A DNA stretch of 47,747 nucleotides from Polychytrium aggregatum (GCF_025602895.1 NW_026516424.1:1-47747), one strand, 5' to 3'. Counted from the first letter of the stretch, positions 1-8,637 are shown. Made by a program: numbers and translations. Notes: generated from the sequence alone by a model not told the origin.

Positions 1-565
1 TGGACTGAAAGCCTTCGTGGAAGAGCGTGCTGCCGAGAGTGCTTCCCAGGGCACTTCCAAGTGGATATTCGAACCCATCGATCAGCAGCGACGCCGCAGA
101 CCGGAACGAATCGTGTGAATACCGGTCATCGGGCAGTCCGTCAGGCGATAGGGCCTTTATGGTCGGCGGTGGTGGTGGCTGACCTGGTGTCAGTGCACCG
201 CCGCTATCCGAGAGCGAGCTGTTGCGGTTCATGAGCTTGCGCATGGCCAGCGGCATGAGCGACTGGTTCACAAAGTACGATCCACGGCGACCGCCCGTTT
301 GCATCCGCGCTTGGACCTGCGCCTGGGTCTGGGACTGGGTCGACCGCGTCGATTCGGTGCGTCGGAATCGAGACGGAAGGGCCGTGGAGGTGCTCGGCCT
401 GGTGGAAAGCGAAGGCTGCGGCAGAGAGGAAAGCCCACCGAGCGCGGTGAGGGACAGACGAGGGAGCTCCGTGTAGGTGTCGCTCATCTCCTCCTCCTCT
501 GCATCCGAATCGCCGACGACGGGGACCATGATGCGTCCACGACTGCCGATCCGAATCCCGTGGAG
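1..565 (-). pseudogene. 3' part of a host gene split by the retrotransposon (continues off the left edge)
   Basis: Read on the minus strand, this segment is one uninterrupted reading frame from the insertion point at 565 to the window edge, with no stop. It is in the same frame as the exon at 6483-6815 once the element and one copy of the 5-bp duplication are removed, so both pieces were one gene. The encoded stretch is hydrophilic, with a Glu run, many Ser/Thr/Gln and a Pro run. It contains a Met/Leu/Arg-rich segment (around 205-260) that could be a helix. I recognise no domain. Because the stop lies outside the window, the true length is unknown. Without its promoter and N-terminus this piece should not be translated normally. 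Continuity of the frame is seen directly; loss of function is inferred. Confidence 0.75.
561..565. repeat. Target site duplication, left copy (TGGAG)
   Basis: TGGAG directly precedes the 5' LTR and is repeated exactly after the 3' LTR. A 5-bp duplication is usual for Ty3/gypsy integrases. Confidence 0.97.
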
Positions 566-808
566 TGTGATGATCATGCACGTTGGGAACACGTGTGGAC
601 TGCTGCGCGTGATGCACCGTGAGTCATGTTTGTTTGTCTTGGCGTGTATTCCCTGATTGGCTGGCGCCGATGACTCTTACTTCGCCTCCGACTGCGCTGT
701 GCTTCGCCCCTCTCTCTAGCAGCTCCGCCTCCCTCGCACCCCCATCTCGTCCCTCGTTTGTCGCTCCACCCCTCTCGCCCACTTTCGCCCTTCGGTTTCC
801 CTCTTGGC

Positions 809-814
809 TATAAA
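809..814 (+). promoter_or_regulatory. TATA box of the retrotransposon promoter (TATAAA)
   Basis: TATAAA in the 5' LTR, repeated at 6341-6346 in the 3' LTR. It lies 39 nt before position 848, where the self-primer begins, a plausible TATA-to-start distance for a fungal promoter. Confidence 0.75.
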
Positions 815-847
815 GCCCCTCCTTTCTTGCACCCATTTTGTATCTGC

Positions 848-858
848 AGTTCGAACAA
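848..858 (+). other. Predicted self-primer at the 5' end of the genomic RNA
   Basis: AGTTCGAACAA here is the exact reverse complement of 953-963. In Tf1 the first 11 nt of the transcript pair with an 11-nt primer-binding site and prime minus-strand DNA without a tRNA. Length (11 nt), position near the expected RNA start, and spacing all match that model. The core TTCGAA is palindromic, which lowers the chance significance somewhat. Confidence 0.7.
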
Positions 859-952
859 CACTTGTTGTTATCTGATAAGTCGTAATATAGCTTATCGTTG
901 TTCGCCAAGCACCTGGTCGTCCAGTGTCGTTGCTTGTCGTGGTCCTCACATA

Positions 953-963
953 TTGTTCGAACT
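953..963 (+). other. Primer-binding site, self-priming type
   Basis: TTGTTCGAACT begins 2 nt after the 5' LTR, the normal location of a primer-binding site. It does not begin TGG, as a site complementary to a tRNA CCA end would, and instead complements 848-858 of the element's own leader. Confidence 0.7.
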
Positions 964-1070
964 CCCTCTCTCTGTCTGACCACCTGCTTGGCTGAGGCTT
1001 CGTTGCTGCCCTCATCCTTCTATTCTCTGTTGTCTTCCCTGCATCCTCGCTCCCCACTTTCAAAGCCCAC

Positions 1071-2066
1071 ATGGACCAACTCCAGGCCCAAATCGTTGCC
1101 CTCCAGGAGGAACTGGTTCTCCTCCGGACCACACATTCTTCCGCCGCCCCACAGCTCCCGCACATGCCGACCCCGGACAAGTTCGACGGCACCAGGTCAA
1201 AGTTCCGCCCCTTCGTCAACCAGTGCCGCCTGCTCATGATGCTCCAGGCATCCAGGTTCCCGTCCGAGCAAGTCAAGGTGGGTTACGTCTTGAGTTTGCT
1301 CACTGGTCCGGCCCTCCAGTGGGCGACTCCCTTGATCGAGTCGAACGATCAAATCCTGCACTCGTTCGACTCGTTCATGGAACGCTTTCGCCAAGCGTTT
1401 GACGATCCCGACCGCACCCACACTGCCGAGCTGCTCCTTTCCTCCATGGCACAGGGCAACCGCTCGTGCATGGATTATGCCTCAGAGTTCCTCCGCGTTG
1501 CCGCCGACCTTCCCTGGAACGACGAAGCCAAGATCTCCGCCTTCCGCCGTGGCCTGTCGAGGGAGATCAAGCAGCGCCTCTCCTTCATCGACCCTCTCCC
1601 TCTCCGCTTGGTCCCGTTCGTCGAGCGTTGCCTCAAGATCGATGCACGCATCATCGAGCTCAACAACGAGCTCCGAAACACTGGCCCTGTTTCCTTCGGC
1701 ACCCAGGCCTTCAACTCCCGCACCCCGTCCTTCCAGCCGCCCGCCCAGGAGCCTCCGGTTCTCTACTCCGAGCCGATGCAGATCGACGCCGCCGTCGTCA
1801 GCCGCCTGACCCCCGAGGAGAAGAACCGCCGCTTCCAGGAGCGCCTCTGCTTCCGCTGTGGCAAGCCCGGCCACGTCGCCAAGTCCTGCCCCCTCAAGTC
1901 CGGCTCCCGTGCTCCCGCCTCTGGTTCCCGCTTCCCCGGCTCCCGTCCTCAGGCTCCCGGCTCCCGTCCCCGTTCGAAGGTTGTCCGAACCATCGTCTAC
2001 GATGATGGTGAGGAGGAACACTTCGAGTCGGGAAACGACCAGGCCCAGATCCAAGTGGAGGCTTAG
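1071..2066 (+). CDS. gag: Retrotransposon Gag (capsid and nucleocapsid), 331 aa
   Basis: Structural protein that would form the virus-like particle and package element RNA. The first ATG after the primer-binding site gives a 331-residue product. The N-terminus is a Leu/Gln-rich heptad-like helix, followed by a retrotransposon Gag (capsid) region at about residues 35-200. A single CCHC zinc knuckle lies at C260-X2-C263-X4-H268-X4-C273 and is followed by a basic Ser/Arg/Pro tail. The last 55 nt overlap the open upstream extension of the pol frame, and a slippery heptamer lies ten codons before the stop. Pol is therefore probably made as a Gag-Pol fusion. Confidence 0.95.
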   Translation: MDQLQAQIVALQEELVLLRTTHSSAAPQLPHMPTPDKFDGTRSKFRPFVNQCRLLMMLQASRFPSEQVKVGYVLSLLTGPALQWATPLIESNDQILHSFDSFMERFRQAFDDPDRTHTAELLLSSMAQGNRSCMDYASEFLRVAADLPWNDEAKISAFRRGLSREIKQRLSFIDPLPLRLVPFVERCLKIDARIIELNNELRNTGPVSFGTQAFNSRTPSFQPPAQEPPVLYSEPMQIDAAVVSRLTPEEKNRRFQERLCFRCGKPGHVAKSCPLKSGSRAPASGSRFPGSRPQAPGSRPRSKVVRTIVYDDGEEEHFESGNDQAQIQVEA

Positions 2067-2092
2067 ATCTGGAGCCGTCTCCCCTTCCTCCA
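2030..2092 (+). promoter_or_regulatory. Programmed -1 ribosomal frameshift signal with predicted pseudoknot
   Basis: The heptamer GGGAAAC (2030-2036) is read in gag as G GGA AAC, the canonical X XXY YYZ phasing. Slipping back one base enters the pol frame, which is open from 2012 through the pol ATG. After a 5-nt spacer, 2042-2051 pairs with 2066-2076 (10 bp, one bulged A at 2073). Loop bases 2056-2061 (TGGAGG) pair with 2087-2092 (CCTCCA), giving an H-type pseudoknot. The gag stop (2064-2066) lies inside the structure. The pairings were found by hand and no folding energy was calculated. Confidence 0.85.
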
Positions 2093-2137
2093 GAAGCAAG
2101 CGTCGATGGTAAGGAGCATGAGGTAAGTGTCGAACGC

Positions 2138-5100
2138 ATGGCTATGTGTGGAATGATCAATGTAGTCGGTGGTGGATCGCACTCTGTCAAACCCGCCTCT
2201 TCTAAGGGCACATCTGGCTCCCAGATGTCTTTGACAGAGCTCCCGATCTCCACACCACCTGCGAACTTGGTCATCTGCTCGAACCATGCTGCCGACACTG
2301 ATCTCTGCTCCGAGCCTTCTTCGTGCGTCTCGTCGATTTCTTCGTCTTCTCCCGTTTTCTCCGCTTCTCTTGTTCTCCCTTCTGGTCGCTCCCTCTCTTG
2401 CCAACTTCTCGTCGATTCTGGTGCCTCCGGCAACTTCATCGACGAGAGCTTTGTTGACCGCTTCTCGGTCCCCCTCGTTTCCAAATCCACTCCCCTCCCT
2501 GTCCAAGGTGTCGATGGCCAGCCACTTTCTTCCGGCCCCATCACTTTTGAGACGGAACCCCTCAAGATTGTTCTTGGGGACTACACTCAACACCTTTCCT
2601 TTGATGTCATTAAGTCTCCCCACCAACCTGTTATCCTTGGCTATCCCTGGCTGCAGTCCATCGAACCCAGGTTCCACTGGGCTCGTGGACTCCTTTGCCT
2701 TCCCCGTCCTGCAAACCACATCCTCAAGGTTGTGGATGCCTCTTCCCTCCCTTCCGTTTCTTCCGTTTCTCCTTCTCCCCTTCCTCTTGTTGGCGACACA
2801 CCCAATGTTTTCCCTCGTGCCTCTACCGACACCACTGTGGTGCTCGCTTCTTCGCCTCGCACCGTTTGTACTCGCGAAGATGATCAGAATAAAGTGATCG
2901 CTCAACGTTATTCTGATTGTGTTCCGAGTGAGGTGCCCTGTTCCTGTGCTGCTCGTCCTGGTCCCTCCGGTCTCGTCTCCGTCCGTCCTGGTCTCCCCGG
3001 TCCCGTTGCTCCCAGCCCCGCTCCTGTCCGTGTCCAAGCGATCAGGTACAAGTCGTTGGAGCAGTCCGTCCTCGACACACAGTCTAGCCCCGACCCCCTG
3101 ACTGTGTTCCAAGTCCTCGTCCTTCCTGCCACCGATCCGGATCCGACGCCCCTCTCGACGTCGATCCCCGAGGAGTACAAGTCGTTTGGCTCAGTCTTCT
3201 CGAAGCAGGAAGCCGATTCGTTGCCCCCGCACCGGACGTACGACTGCCCGATCGACCTGGAGCCCGGCAAGACCCCCAAGTTCGGACCGCTCTACTCCCT
3301 GTCAGAGCCCGAACTCAAGGCCCTTCGTGAATACCTCGACGACAACCTCGTCAAAGGGTTCATCCGTCCTTCGTCCTCTCCCGCCGGTTCTCCGATCCTT
3401 TTCGTCAAGAAGAAGGACGGCTCTCTGCGTCTCTGCGTGGACTATCGCGCATTGAACACGATCACGGTCAAGAATCGTTACCCCTTACCGTTGATCAATG
3501 AGATGCTGGACCGAGTCCGGGACGCGAAGGTGTTCACGAAGCTGGACCTCCGCGGGGCCTACAACCTGCTGCGTATCCGCGCAGGCGACGAGTGGAAGAC
3601 GGCCTTTCGCACTCGTTACGGCCAGTTCGAGTACTTGGTGATGCCCTTTGGACTCACCAATGCTCCGGCCACCTTCCAGCACTTCATCAACGATGTCCTT
3701 CGTGATGAACTGGACAACTTTGCGATTGCCTACCTTGACGACATTTTGATTTACAGCGCTGACCCCACTCAGCATGCAAATCACGTCAAGCAGGTCCTGG
3801 CCAAGCTCCAGGCTGCAAAGTTGTACTGCAAGCTGGAGAAGTGCGAGTTCTCCAAGGACAAGGTCTCATTCCTCGGCTACGTCATCTCGCCCAAGGGTAT
3901 CGAGATGGAACGAGCAAAGCTCTCCGCCATTGTCGACTGGCCCGTCCCCCGCAATGTCTCCGACCTTCGCTCCTTCATTGGGTTCTCGAACTTTTACCGT
4001 CGCTTCATTGACGGATATGCCAAGATCGCCGGTCCGCTCACGCTCCTGTTCAAGAAGTCCCAGGTCTTCCGCTGGTCCCCCGACGCCCACAAGGCTTTCC
4101 AGTCCCTCAAGGAAGCCTTCGTCTCCGAGCCCGTCCTTGCGCACCCCGACCCATCCAAGCCCTTTGTCGTGGAGTCTGATGCCTCAGACTTTGCGATCGG
4201 ATGCGTCCTGTCCCAGCGCGGCTCCGATGGCCACCTGCACCCGTGCTCCTTCCACTCCCGCACGCTCATGGATGCTGAACGCAACTACAGCATCTATGAG
4301 AAGGAGCTCTTGGCCATCAAGGAGGCTTTCGAGGTCTGGCGACACTACCTCGAAGGTGCCCAACACCCAGTCCAAGTCCTTACCGACCACAAGAACTTGG
4401 AATACCTGGCGTCGGCCCGCATCCTCAACCAGCGACACGCCCGGTGGTCGCAGTTCCTGTCTCGGTTCGACCTCCGGATCCAGTACCTCCCCGGTCCAAA
4501 GAACGGCAAGGCCGACGCTCTCTCCCGCCGCCCGGACTACGTCCCTCCGTCCGCACCTGTGTCCAAGGAGCCTCCCCCGTTGCTGCCACCTTCGTCGTTC
4601 GCCTGTGCCGTCCGTCGCTCCTCGGATGCAAGTTCCACTCGCCCTGTGGACTTGCTCAAGCTCATTGCCGAGGAGCAACCCAAGGACCCGTCCCTGGACC
4701 AGCTCCGCAACGATCCCAAGTATGTCCTGAAGGATGGTCTCCTCACCTTCATGGACAAGATCGTTGTGCCCGAGTCGTGTCGAGTCCCCGTCCTCAAGTC
4801 ATGCCACGATCCTGTCGCTGTTGGACATCCTGGCATTCGGCGGACTCGGGCACTGATCTCGAGGCAGTTCTGGTGGCCCTCAATCCGCAAGGATGTCCAG
4901 GCTTATGTCTCGACGTGCGACACTTGTGCACGCTCGAAAGTCCCTCGACATAAGCCGTTTGGATACTTGCAGCCCCTCCCGACGGCATCGCGACCCTGGT
5001 CTCTGGTGACGATGGACTTTATCACCGACCTCCCCGAGTCCAACGGCAAGACTTGCATCTTTGTCGTCGTCGATAGCCTGACCAAGATGGCCCACTTCCT

Positions 5101-6097
5101 TCCCTGTCGGTCCCTCCCAAGTGCCGAGGAAACAGCGTCGCTGTTCCTCGACAACATCTTCCGTCTCCACGGTCTCCCGGACAACATCGTCTCGGACCGA
5201 GGAAGCCAGTTCACCTCGCGGTTCTGGCAGGCCCTGTGCTCAGAACTCGGCATCAAGACCAGTCTGTCCACGGCGTTCCACCCCCAAACCGATGGACAGA
5301 CTGAGCGGGTCAACCAAGTCATCAACCAGCATCTCCGCTGCTACACCTCGTACCAGCAGGATGACTGGGCGATGCTGCTCCCGCTCGCCGAGTTCTCATA
5401 CAACAACCTCGAGCACACCTCGACCAAGGCCTCCCCGTTCCTGGCGACTTACGGCTTCAACCCTCGATTCGAGTCTCCGGTCCTTCCTTCCAGCCTCGAT
5501 GTCCCCTCCGCGACCGACCGAGTCGAACACCTTCAGCACAACTTGGCGTTGCTGAAGGAGAACCTCGAGAAGGCCAAGGCGGACTACAAGCGCTTTGCGG
5601 ATGCCCACAAGTCCGACGCTCCCAAGTTCGCTCCTGGCGATCAAGTCTGGGTCCTAACACGCAACATCAAGACCACCCGTCCAAGCAAGAAGTTGGACTA
5701 CCAGCGCATCGGACCCTACAAGATCGTCGAAGCCATCGGTTCCCTCGCCTTCCGCCTCGACCTTCCCAAGGATCTCAAGATCCATCCGGTGTTCCATGTC
5801 TCCCTCCTTGAGCCCCACAAGTCGAACACCCTCCCCGGCCGCATCCAAGACCCTCCTCCGCCAGTCCGCGTCGACGACCACTTGGAGTATGAAGTCCAGG
5901 AGATCCTCGACTCCAAGCTGGTCCGCGGTAAGTTGAGCTATTTCGTTGATTGGAAGGGCTACTCGACTGATCATCGCAGCTGGGAGCCCGCCAACTACGT
6001 TAACGCTCCCGACAAGATAGCCGACTTCCACCGCCGGTACCCCGACAAGCCTGGACTTATTGTTCGCAGGAGTGGCCGTAGTTTGGGGAGGGGATGA
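2138..6097 (+). CDS. pol: Retrotransposon Pol polyprotein (protease, RT, RNase H, integrase, chromodomain)
   Basis: Coordinates start at the first ATG of the frame, but translation probably enters by -1 frameshift from gag, since the frame is open back to 2012. From that ATG the product is 1,319 residues. The protease has DSG at residue 93 and the reverse transcriptase has YLDD at 532-535. RNase H has its first Asp near 681 and a later TDHKN motif. Integrase has an HHCC zinc domain (about 890-930) and a DDE triad D960, D1020, E1056 with 35 residues between the last two. A GPY/F module starts near 1190 and a chromodomain spans about 1250-1303. The stop codon is the last three bases before the 3' LTR, and the polypurine tract is inside the coding sequence. 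No catalytic residue looks lost. Confidence 0.97.
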   Translation: MAMCGMINVVGGGSHSVKPASSKGTSGSQMSLTELPISTPPANLVICSNHAADTDLCSEPSSCVSSISSSSPVFSASLVLPSGRSLSCQLLVDSGASGNFIDESFVDRFSVPLVSKSTPLPVQGVDGQPLSSGPITFETEPLKIVLGDYTQHLSFDVIKSPHQPVILGYPWLQSIEPRFHWARGLLCLPRPANHILKVVDASSLPSVSSVSPSPLPLVGDTPNVFPRASTDTTVVLASSPRTVCTREDDQNKVIAQRYSDCVPSEVPCSCAARPGPSGLVSVRPGLPGPVAPSPAPVRVQAIRYKSLEQSVLDTQSSPDPLTVFQVLVLPATDPDPTPLSTSIPEEYKSFGSVFSKQEADSLPPHRTYDCPIDLEPGKTPKFGPLYSLSEPELKALREYLDDNLVKGFIRPSSSPAGSPILFVKKKDGSLRLCVDYRALNTITVKNRYPLPLINEMLDRVRDAKVFTKLDLRGAYNLLRIRAGDEWKTAFRTRYGQFEYLVMPFGLTNAPATFQHFINDVLRDELDNFAIAYLDDILIYSADPTQHANHVKQVLAKLQAAKLYCKLEKCEFSKDKVSFLGYVISPKGIEMERAKLSAIVDWPVPRNVSDLRSFIGFSNFYRRFIDGYAKIAGPLTLLFKKSQVFRWSPDAHKAFQSLKEAFVSEPVLAHPDPSKPFVVESDASDFAIGCVLSQRGSDGHLHPCSFHSRTLMDAERNYSIYEKELLAIKEAFEVWRHYLEGAQHPVQVLTDHKNLEYLASARILNQRHARWSQFLSRFDLRIQYLPGPKNGKADALSRRPDYVPPSAPVSKEPPPLLPPSSFACAVRRSSDASSTRPVDLLKLIAEEQPKDPSLDQLRNDPKYVLKDGLLTFMDKIVVPESCRVPVLKSCHDPVAVGHPGIRRTRALISRQFWWPSIRKDVQAYVSTCDTCARSKVPRHKPFGYLQPLPTASRPWSLVTMDFITDLPESNGKTCIFVVVDSLTKMAHFLPCRSLPSAEETASLFLDNIFRLHGLPDNIVSDRGSQFTSRFWQALCSELGIKTSLSTAFHPQTDGQTERVNQVINQHLRCYTSYQQDDWAMLLPLAEFSYNNLEHTSTKASPFLATYGFNPRFESPVLPSSLDVPSATDRVEHLQHNLALLKENLEKAKADYKRFADAHKSDAPKFAPGDQVWVLTRNIKTTRPSKKLDYQRIGPYKIVEAIGSLAFRLDLPKDLKIHPVFHVSLLEPHKSNTLPGRIQDPPPPVRVDDHLEYEVQEILDSKLVRGKLSYFVDWKGYSTDHRSWEPANYVNAPDKIADFHRRYPDKPGLIVRRSGRSLGRG
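6085..6094 (+). other. Polypurine tract (plus-strand primer)
   Basis: GGGGAGGGGA lies 3 nt before the 3' LTR, where plus-strand DNA synthesis is primed. It also encodes the last residues of Pol. Confidence 0.85.
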
Positions 6098-6482
6098 TGT
6101 GATGATCATGCACGTTGGGAACACGTGTGGACTGCTGCGCGTGATGCACCGTGAGTCATGTTTGTTTGTCTTGGCGTGTATTCCCTGATTGGCTGGCGCC
6201 GATGACTCTTACTTCGCCTCCGACTGCGCTGTGCTTCGCCCCTCTCTCTAGCAGCTCCGCCTCCCTCGCACCCCCATCTCGTCCCTCGTTTGTCGCTCCA
6301 CCCCTCTCGCCCACTTTCGCCCTTCGGTTTCCCTCTTGGCTATAAAGCCCCTCCTTTCTTGCACCCATTTTGTATCTGCAGTTCGAACAACACTTGTTGT
6401 TATCTGATAAGTCGTAATATAGCTTATCGTTGTTCGCCAAGCACCTGGTCGTCCAGTGTCGTTGCTTGTCGTGGTCCTCACA
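6098..6482 (+). repeat. 3' long terminal repeat (385 bp)
   Basis: Matches 566-950 with a constant offset of 5,532 bp and no difference seen by eye. Read on the minus strand, the disrupted host frame runs into this LTR and stops near its U3/R boundary. Confidence 0.97.
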
Positions 6483-6487
6483 TGGAG
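6483..6487. repeat. Target site duplication, right copy (TGGAG)
   Basis: Exact copy of 561-565 directly after the CA end of the 3' LTR. Confidence 0.97.
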
Positions 6488-7052
6488 CGACAGCCGTCCG
6501 CCACGAGCGGGTTTGGCCTCAGCCGAGGTGGTTTGGGACTCGCCGCCATCCTCGGAGGCCTCGTCAATGTCGCTCCCGCTGTCGCCGCCCATCCCGGTAA
6601 GCCGCGCCGATTCCATCGTCAGATTGTTCAGCAGCTTGTTTTTCATGCGCATCTCCGCGTTGCGGCGAATCTGCAGCGTGGCCTCGATCGACTGCCGCCG
6701 CTCGTACTTGCCAAAGAAGGAGGAGGACGAAGCCGGCTCGTAGTCGTCGTTGGTGTCGCTTTCGTCACTTGACTCTCCCGAGAGATCCGACTGATCGTTG
6801 TGCGCGTAGTCCATGCTGACAGTCGGCGGGTGGTACGGTAGGTGGAATTCGGAGGTGCTGTGAGGTTGGAATCAGTGCATAGAAGATGCACGTATGTGCG
6901 TGTGAGGCGACGATGTGAGCGGAGGCGAGGCCGGCTGACCGTGGGAAGCGGATGGACAGAGCGATCAGAACGAACAGGACCAGCAGAACGAACACGACAA
7001 CCTGACCGAGTGGAATAGTCCGAGTGGCAGCAGCAGATTGAATGAATCGCAT
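6483..7052 (-). pseudogene. 5' part of the host gene split by the retrotransposon (possible membrane anchor)
   Basis: The proposed first exon is 6940-7052. It starts at the ATG at 7052 and encodes a hydrophobic stretch of about 20 residues (Val/Leu/Phe/Ile-rich), a likely signal anchor. A GTCAGC donor, a type also used by the kinesin gene here, is joined over 124 bp to an acceptor before 6815, keeping the frame. The second exon is very acidic and Ser-rich and includes a charged helix rich in Arg, Met and Asn. It then hits the insertion at 6483. Read into the LTR, it gains about 75 foreign residues before a stop. Together with 1-565 it forms one open frame. No family was recognised. An alternative start is the Met at 6814 with no anchor. 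Confidence 0.6.
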
Positions 7053-7758
7053 GGGCCCTGGCAGATGAGATGGAGTTTGGGTGGATCACGCGAGCAGATC
7101 TGCCAGGGCGGCAAACCTGCTGATCGAAGGCTGTGACGTATCGTGTGTCCAGACGGAGGTGACTGCGGGAATCTGGTGGCTGAAGGGATCTGTTCACCGA
7201 ACGTCCGGCGAGCGTTGGCGACGACGCAGGGATATCGGTGCCAACATCAGGTCGGGTGCGGGTGGGTGGTGGATGTGGCAGGCACGAGATGCACAACTGT
7301 CGGCTGACTGAGGGCCCTGGGTGTGGGCGAATGGATGGACGTTGGGTGGATGGATGGGTGGGTGGATGGAGGGGATACGATGTCGATGCAGTGGATCCAA
7401 GAGCACACGGCCACCGATAGAGGGCCGCAGGATACTCATGCCAAACCAGGGCTTTCCCATGATGGATATCCTATGAGAGTATCCTATGATGGACAACAGA
7501 TTCCATATATTGGATGCTGGATATCCGTGCTTCTCTTGGATATCCATAAATACCTATGTACAAACAGTCTCAGCATCGAAAGGAAGGGAAGGGCCGCTGT
7601 TGGCACAAGCAAGGTTGCTCAACTTTGGTCGCTATTCAAGGGTATCTGGGAGAGGGGAGAGAGGGCCGCGCGAATGGTGTGCAGAGTCGGTTCAAGCGAC
7701 GCCCCGGCCCCACCCATCTCCCATGGTTCTATCTGAGCAGCGAGTCTGCAGATTGGCC
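7053..7758. other. Intergenic, no gene seen
   Basis: Holds a GGAT/GGTG-rich simple stretch around 7330-7375 and several copies of the palindrome GGATATCC between about 7460 and 7550. Likely the promoter of the disrupted gene and the 3' region of the next gene; nothing else is supportable. Confidence 0.6.
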
Positions 7759-8637
7759 TCAGAAATGGGCATTGACATGGATCCGCTGGCATATCTCGGA
7801 GCGGGTTGGCAAACGGGGCAGATGGAAGTTGATGGCCTTGCGCTTGCTGGACGTGGCCACGGAGAGCGTCGCCGCCAGGAACTGGCTGCCAAGAGACAGC
7901 TCTGACCGTGAGTCCAGGGTCAGGTTGGTGGCCGGCAGCACGGCTCGCAGGGTCGATGCCTTGGATACGGGCTTTCGCGGCGGGCACAGCATGCCTCGGG
8001 CTCGACACTCGACCAGAGTACCGGCTAGGGTCCGCGGTGACGGCGGCGTATAGTAGCGGTAGGCCTGCATCTGCGGCTGCCGGTAGAGAAACGAGTTGCT
8101 GGGCATGGTTGTCAGGAACTGGCGGACGGTGGTCCGGTGTTGCAGCGGTCTCTCGACTTCGGTGAGCTTGAGTATCGAGTGCTCCACGACGAACCTGGTG
8201 GCGTCGTCGACCAGCACAGCGGCGGCTGGGTCTGCGATATCGGGTGAGTCCAGGGGACGGGCGTTGTCGTCAGAGCATATCCGCGTTGAGTCGTCGTCGT
8301 CGGAGCAGTCCAGGGGTTCGCGGTCGTGGTGGTCGAGCTCGTTCCCGCGCAGGGGCTCTATCAGGAGCGTGAACCGGCCGCTGATGACGACCGAGCAGGC
8401 CTCGGTGGGTGAAATGGGTATGGACGGCGATTCTGGGCCCTCCGATTCAGCACAGCACATGGGCGAGTCTGGGACGACCACCCCCAAAGCAGCCTCGAGG
8501 TCGTCCTCGTCGTCGTCGTCGCAGGGGGCCAATAGCAGGTCCTCGCGAGCACAGACATCCTCGATGGTGATGATGTCGAGCACCATGGCAGAGTCATCGG
8601 GCATTTCGCTGGGGAACTGAGGAGCAAGGGAAGCCAT
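7759..8637 (-). CDS. Hypothetical acidic protein, 292 aa
   Basis: Intronless frame from the ATG at 8637 to the TGA at 7759. This start is preferred over in-frame codons further upstream because a TATATA box lies about 130 bp before it. The N-terminal two thirds is acidic, with several Asp/Glu runs and Ser-Pro pairs (possible phosphorylation sites). It is followed by a more structured segment with aromatic residues (Tyr-Arg-Tyr-Tyr) and a basic C-terminal part with Cys pairs. No transmembrane segment is visible, and I do not recognise the family. The far C-terminus could be read-through of an unrecognised intron. Confidence 0.55.
   Translation of the reverse strand: MASLAPQFPSEMPDDSAMVLDIITIEDVCAREDLLLAPCDDDDEDDLEAALGVVVPDSPMCCAESEGPESPSIPISPTEACSVVISGRFTLLIEPLRGNELDHHDREPLDCSDDDDSTRICSDDNARPLDSPDIADPAAAVLVDDATRFVVEHSILKLTEVERPLQHRTTVRQFLTTMPSNSFLYRQPQMQAYRYYTPPSPRTLAGTLVECRARGMLCPPRKPVSKASTLRAVLPATNLTLDSRSELSLGSQFLAATLSVATSSKRKAINFHLPRLPTRSEICQRIHVNAHF

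Larger units (their letters stand above)
566..950 (+). repeat. 5' long terminal repeat (385 bp)
   Basis: Starts TGTGATGATC and ends GTCCTCACA, matching 6098-6482 base for base as far as read by eye. It holds a TATA box (809-814) and a likely RNA start near 848. Downstream of that are two short inverted repeats that could fold in the RNA leader: AACAAC/GTTGTT (854-859 with 864-869) and GATAAG/CTTATC (874-879 with 891-896). This gives a U3 of about 280 bp and an R-U5 of about 100 bp. Confidence 0.97.
566..6482 (+). mobile_element. Intact Ty3/gypsy chromovirus LTR retrotransposon, 5,917 bp
   Basis: The element has two 385-bp LTRs starting TG and ending CA, identical by eye. Between them lie a self-priming type primer-binding site, gag with a CCHC knuckle, and pol in the order protease, reverse transcriptase, RNase H, integrase, GPY/F, chromodomain, followed by a polypurine tract. 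The order RT-RNase H-integrase places it in Metaviridae, and the C-terminal chromodomain marks it as a chromovirus. The frameshift and self-priming features resemble the Tf1/sushi group. Both ORFs are open, the domain signatures are intact and the 5-bp duplication is perfect, so it is a recent and possibly active insertion. It lies antisense inside a coding exon of a minus-strand host gene. Activity is inference; structure is seen. Confidence 0.97.

Noticed and set aside
951..970. tRNA-primed primer-binding site
   Set aside because: The sequence after the LTR starts TATTG, not TGG, and resembles a tRNA T-loop only through TTCGA. The self-complement to 848-858 explains it better.
3774..4730. 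318-codon plus-strand ORF inside pol
   Set aside because: Out-of-frame shadow of pol with Ser/Arg/Pro-rich composition typical of GC-rich alternate frames.
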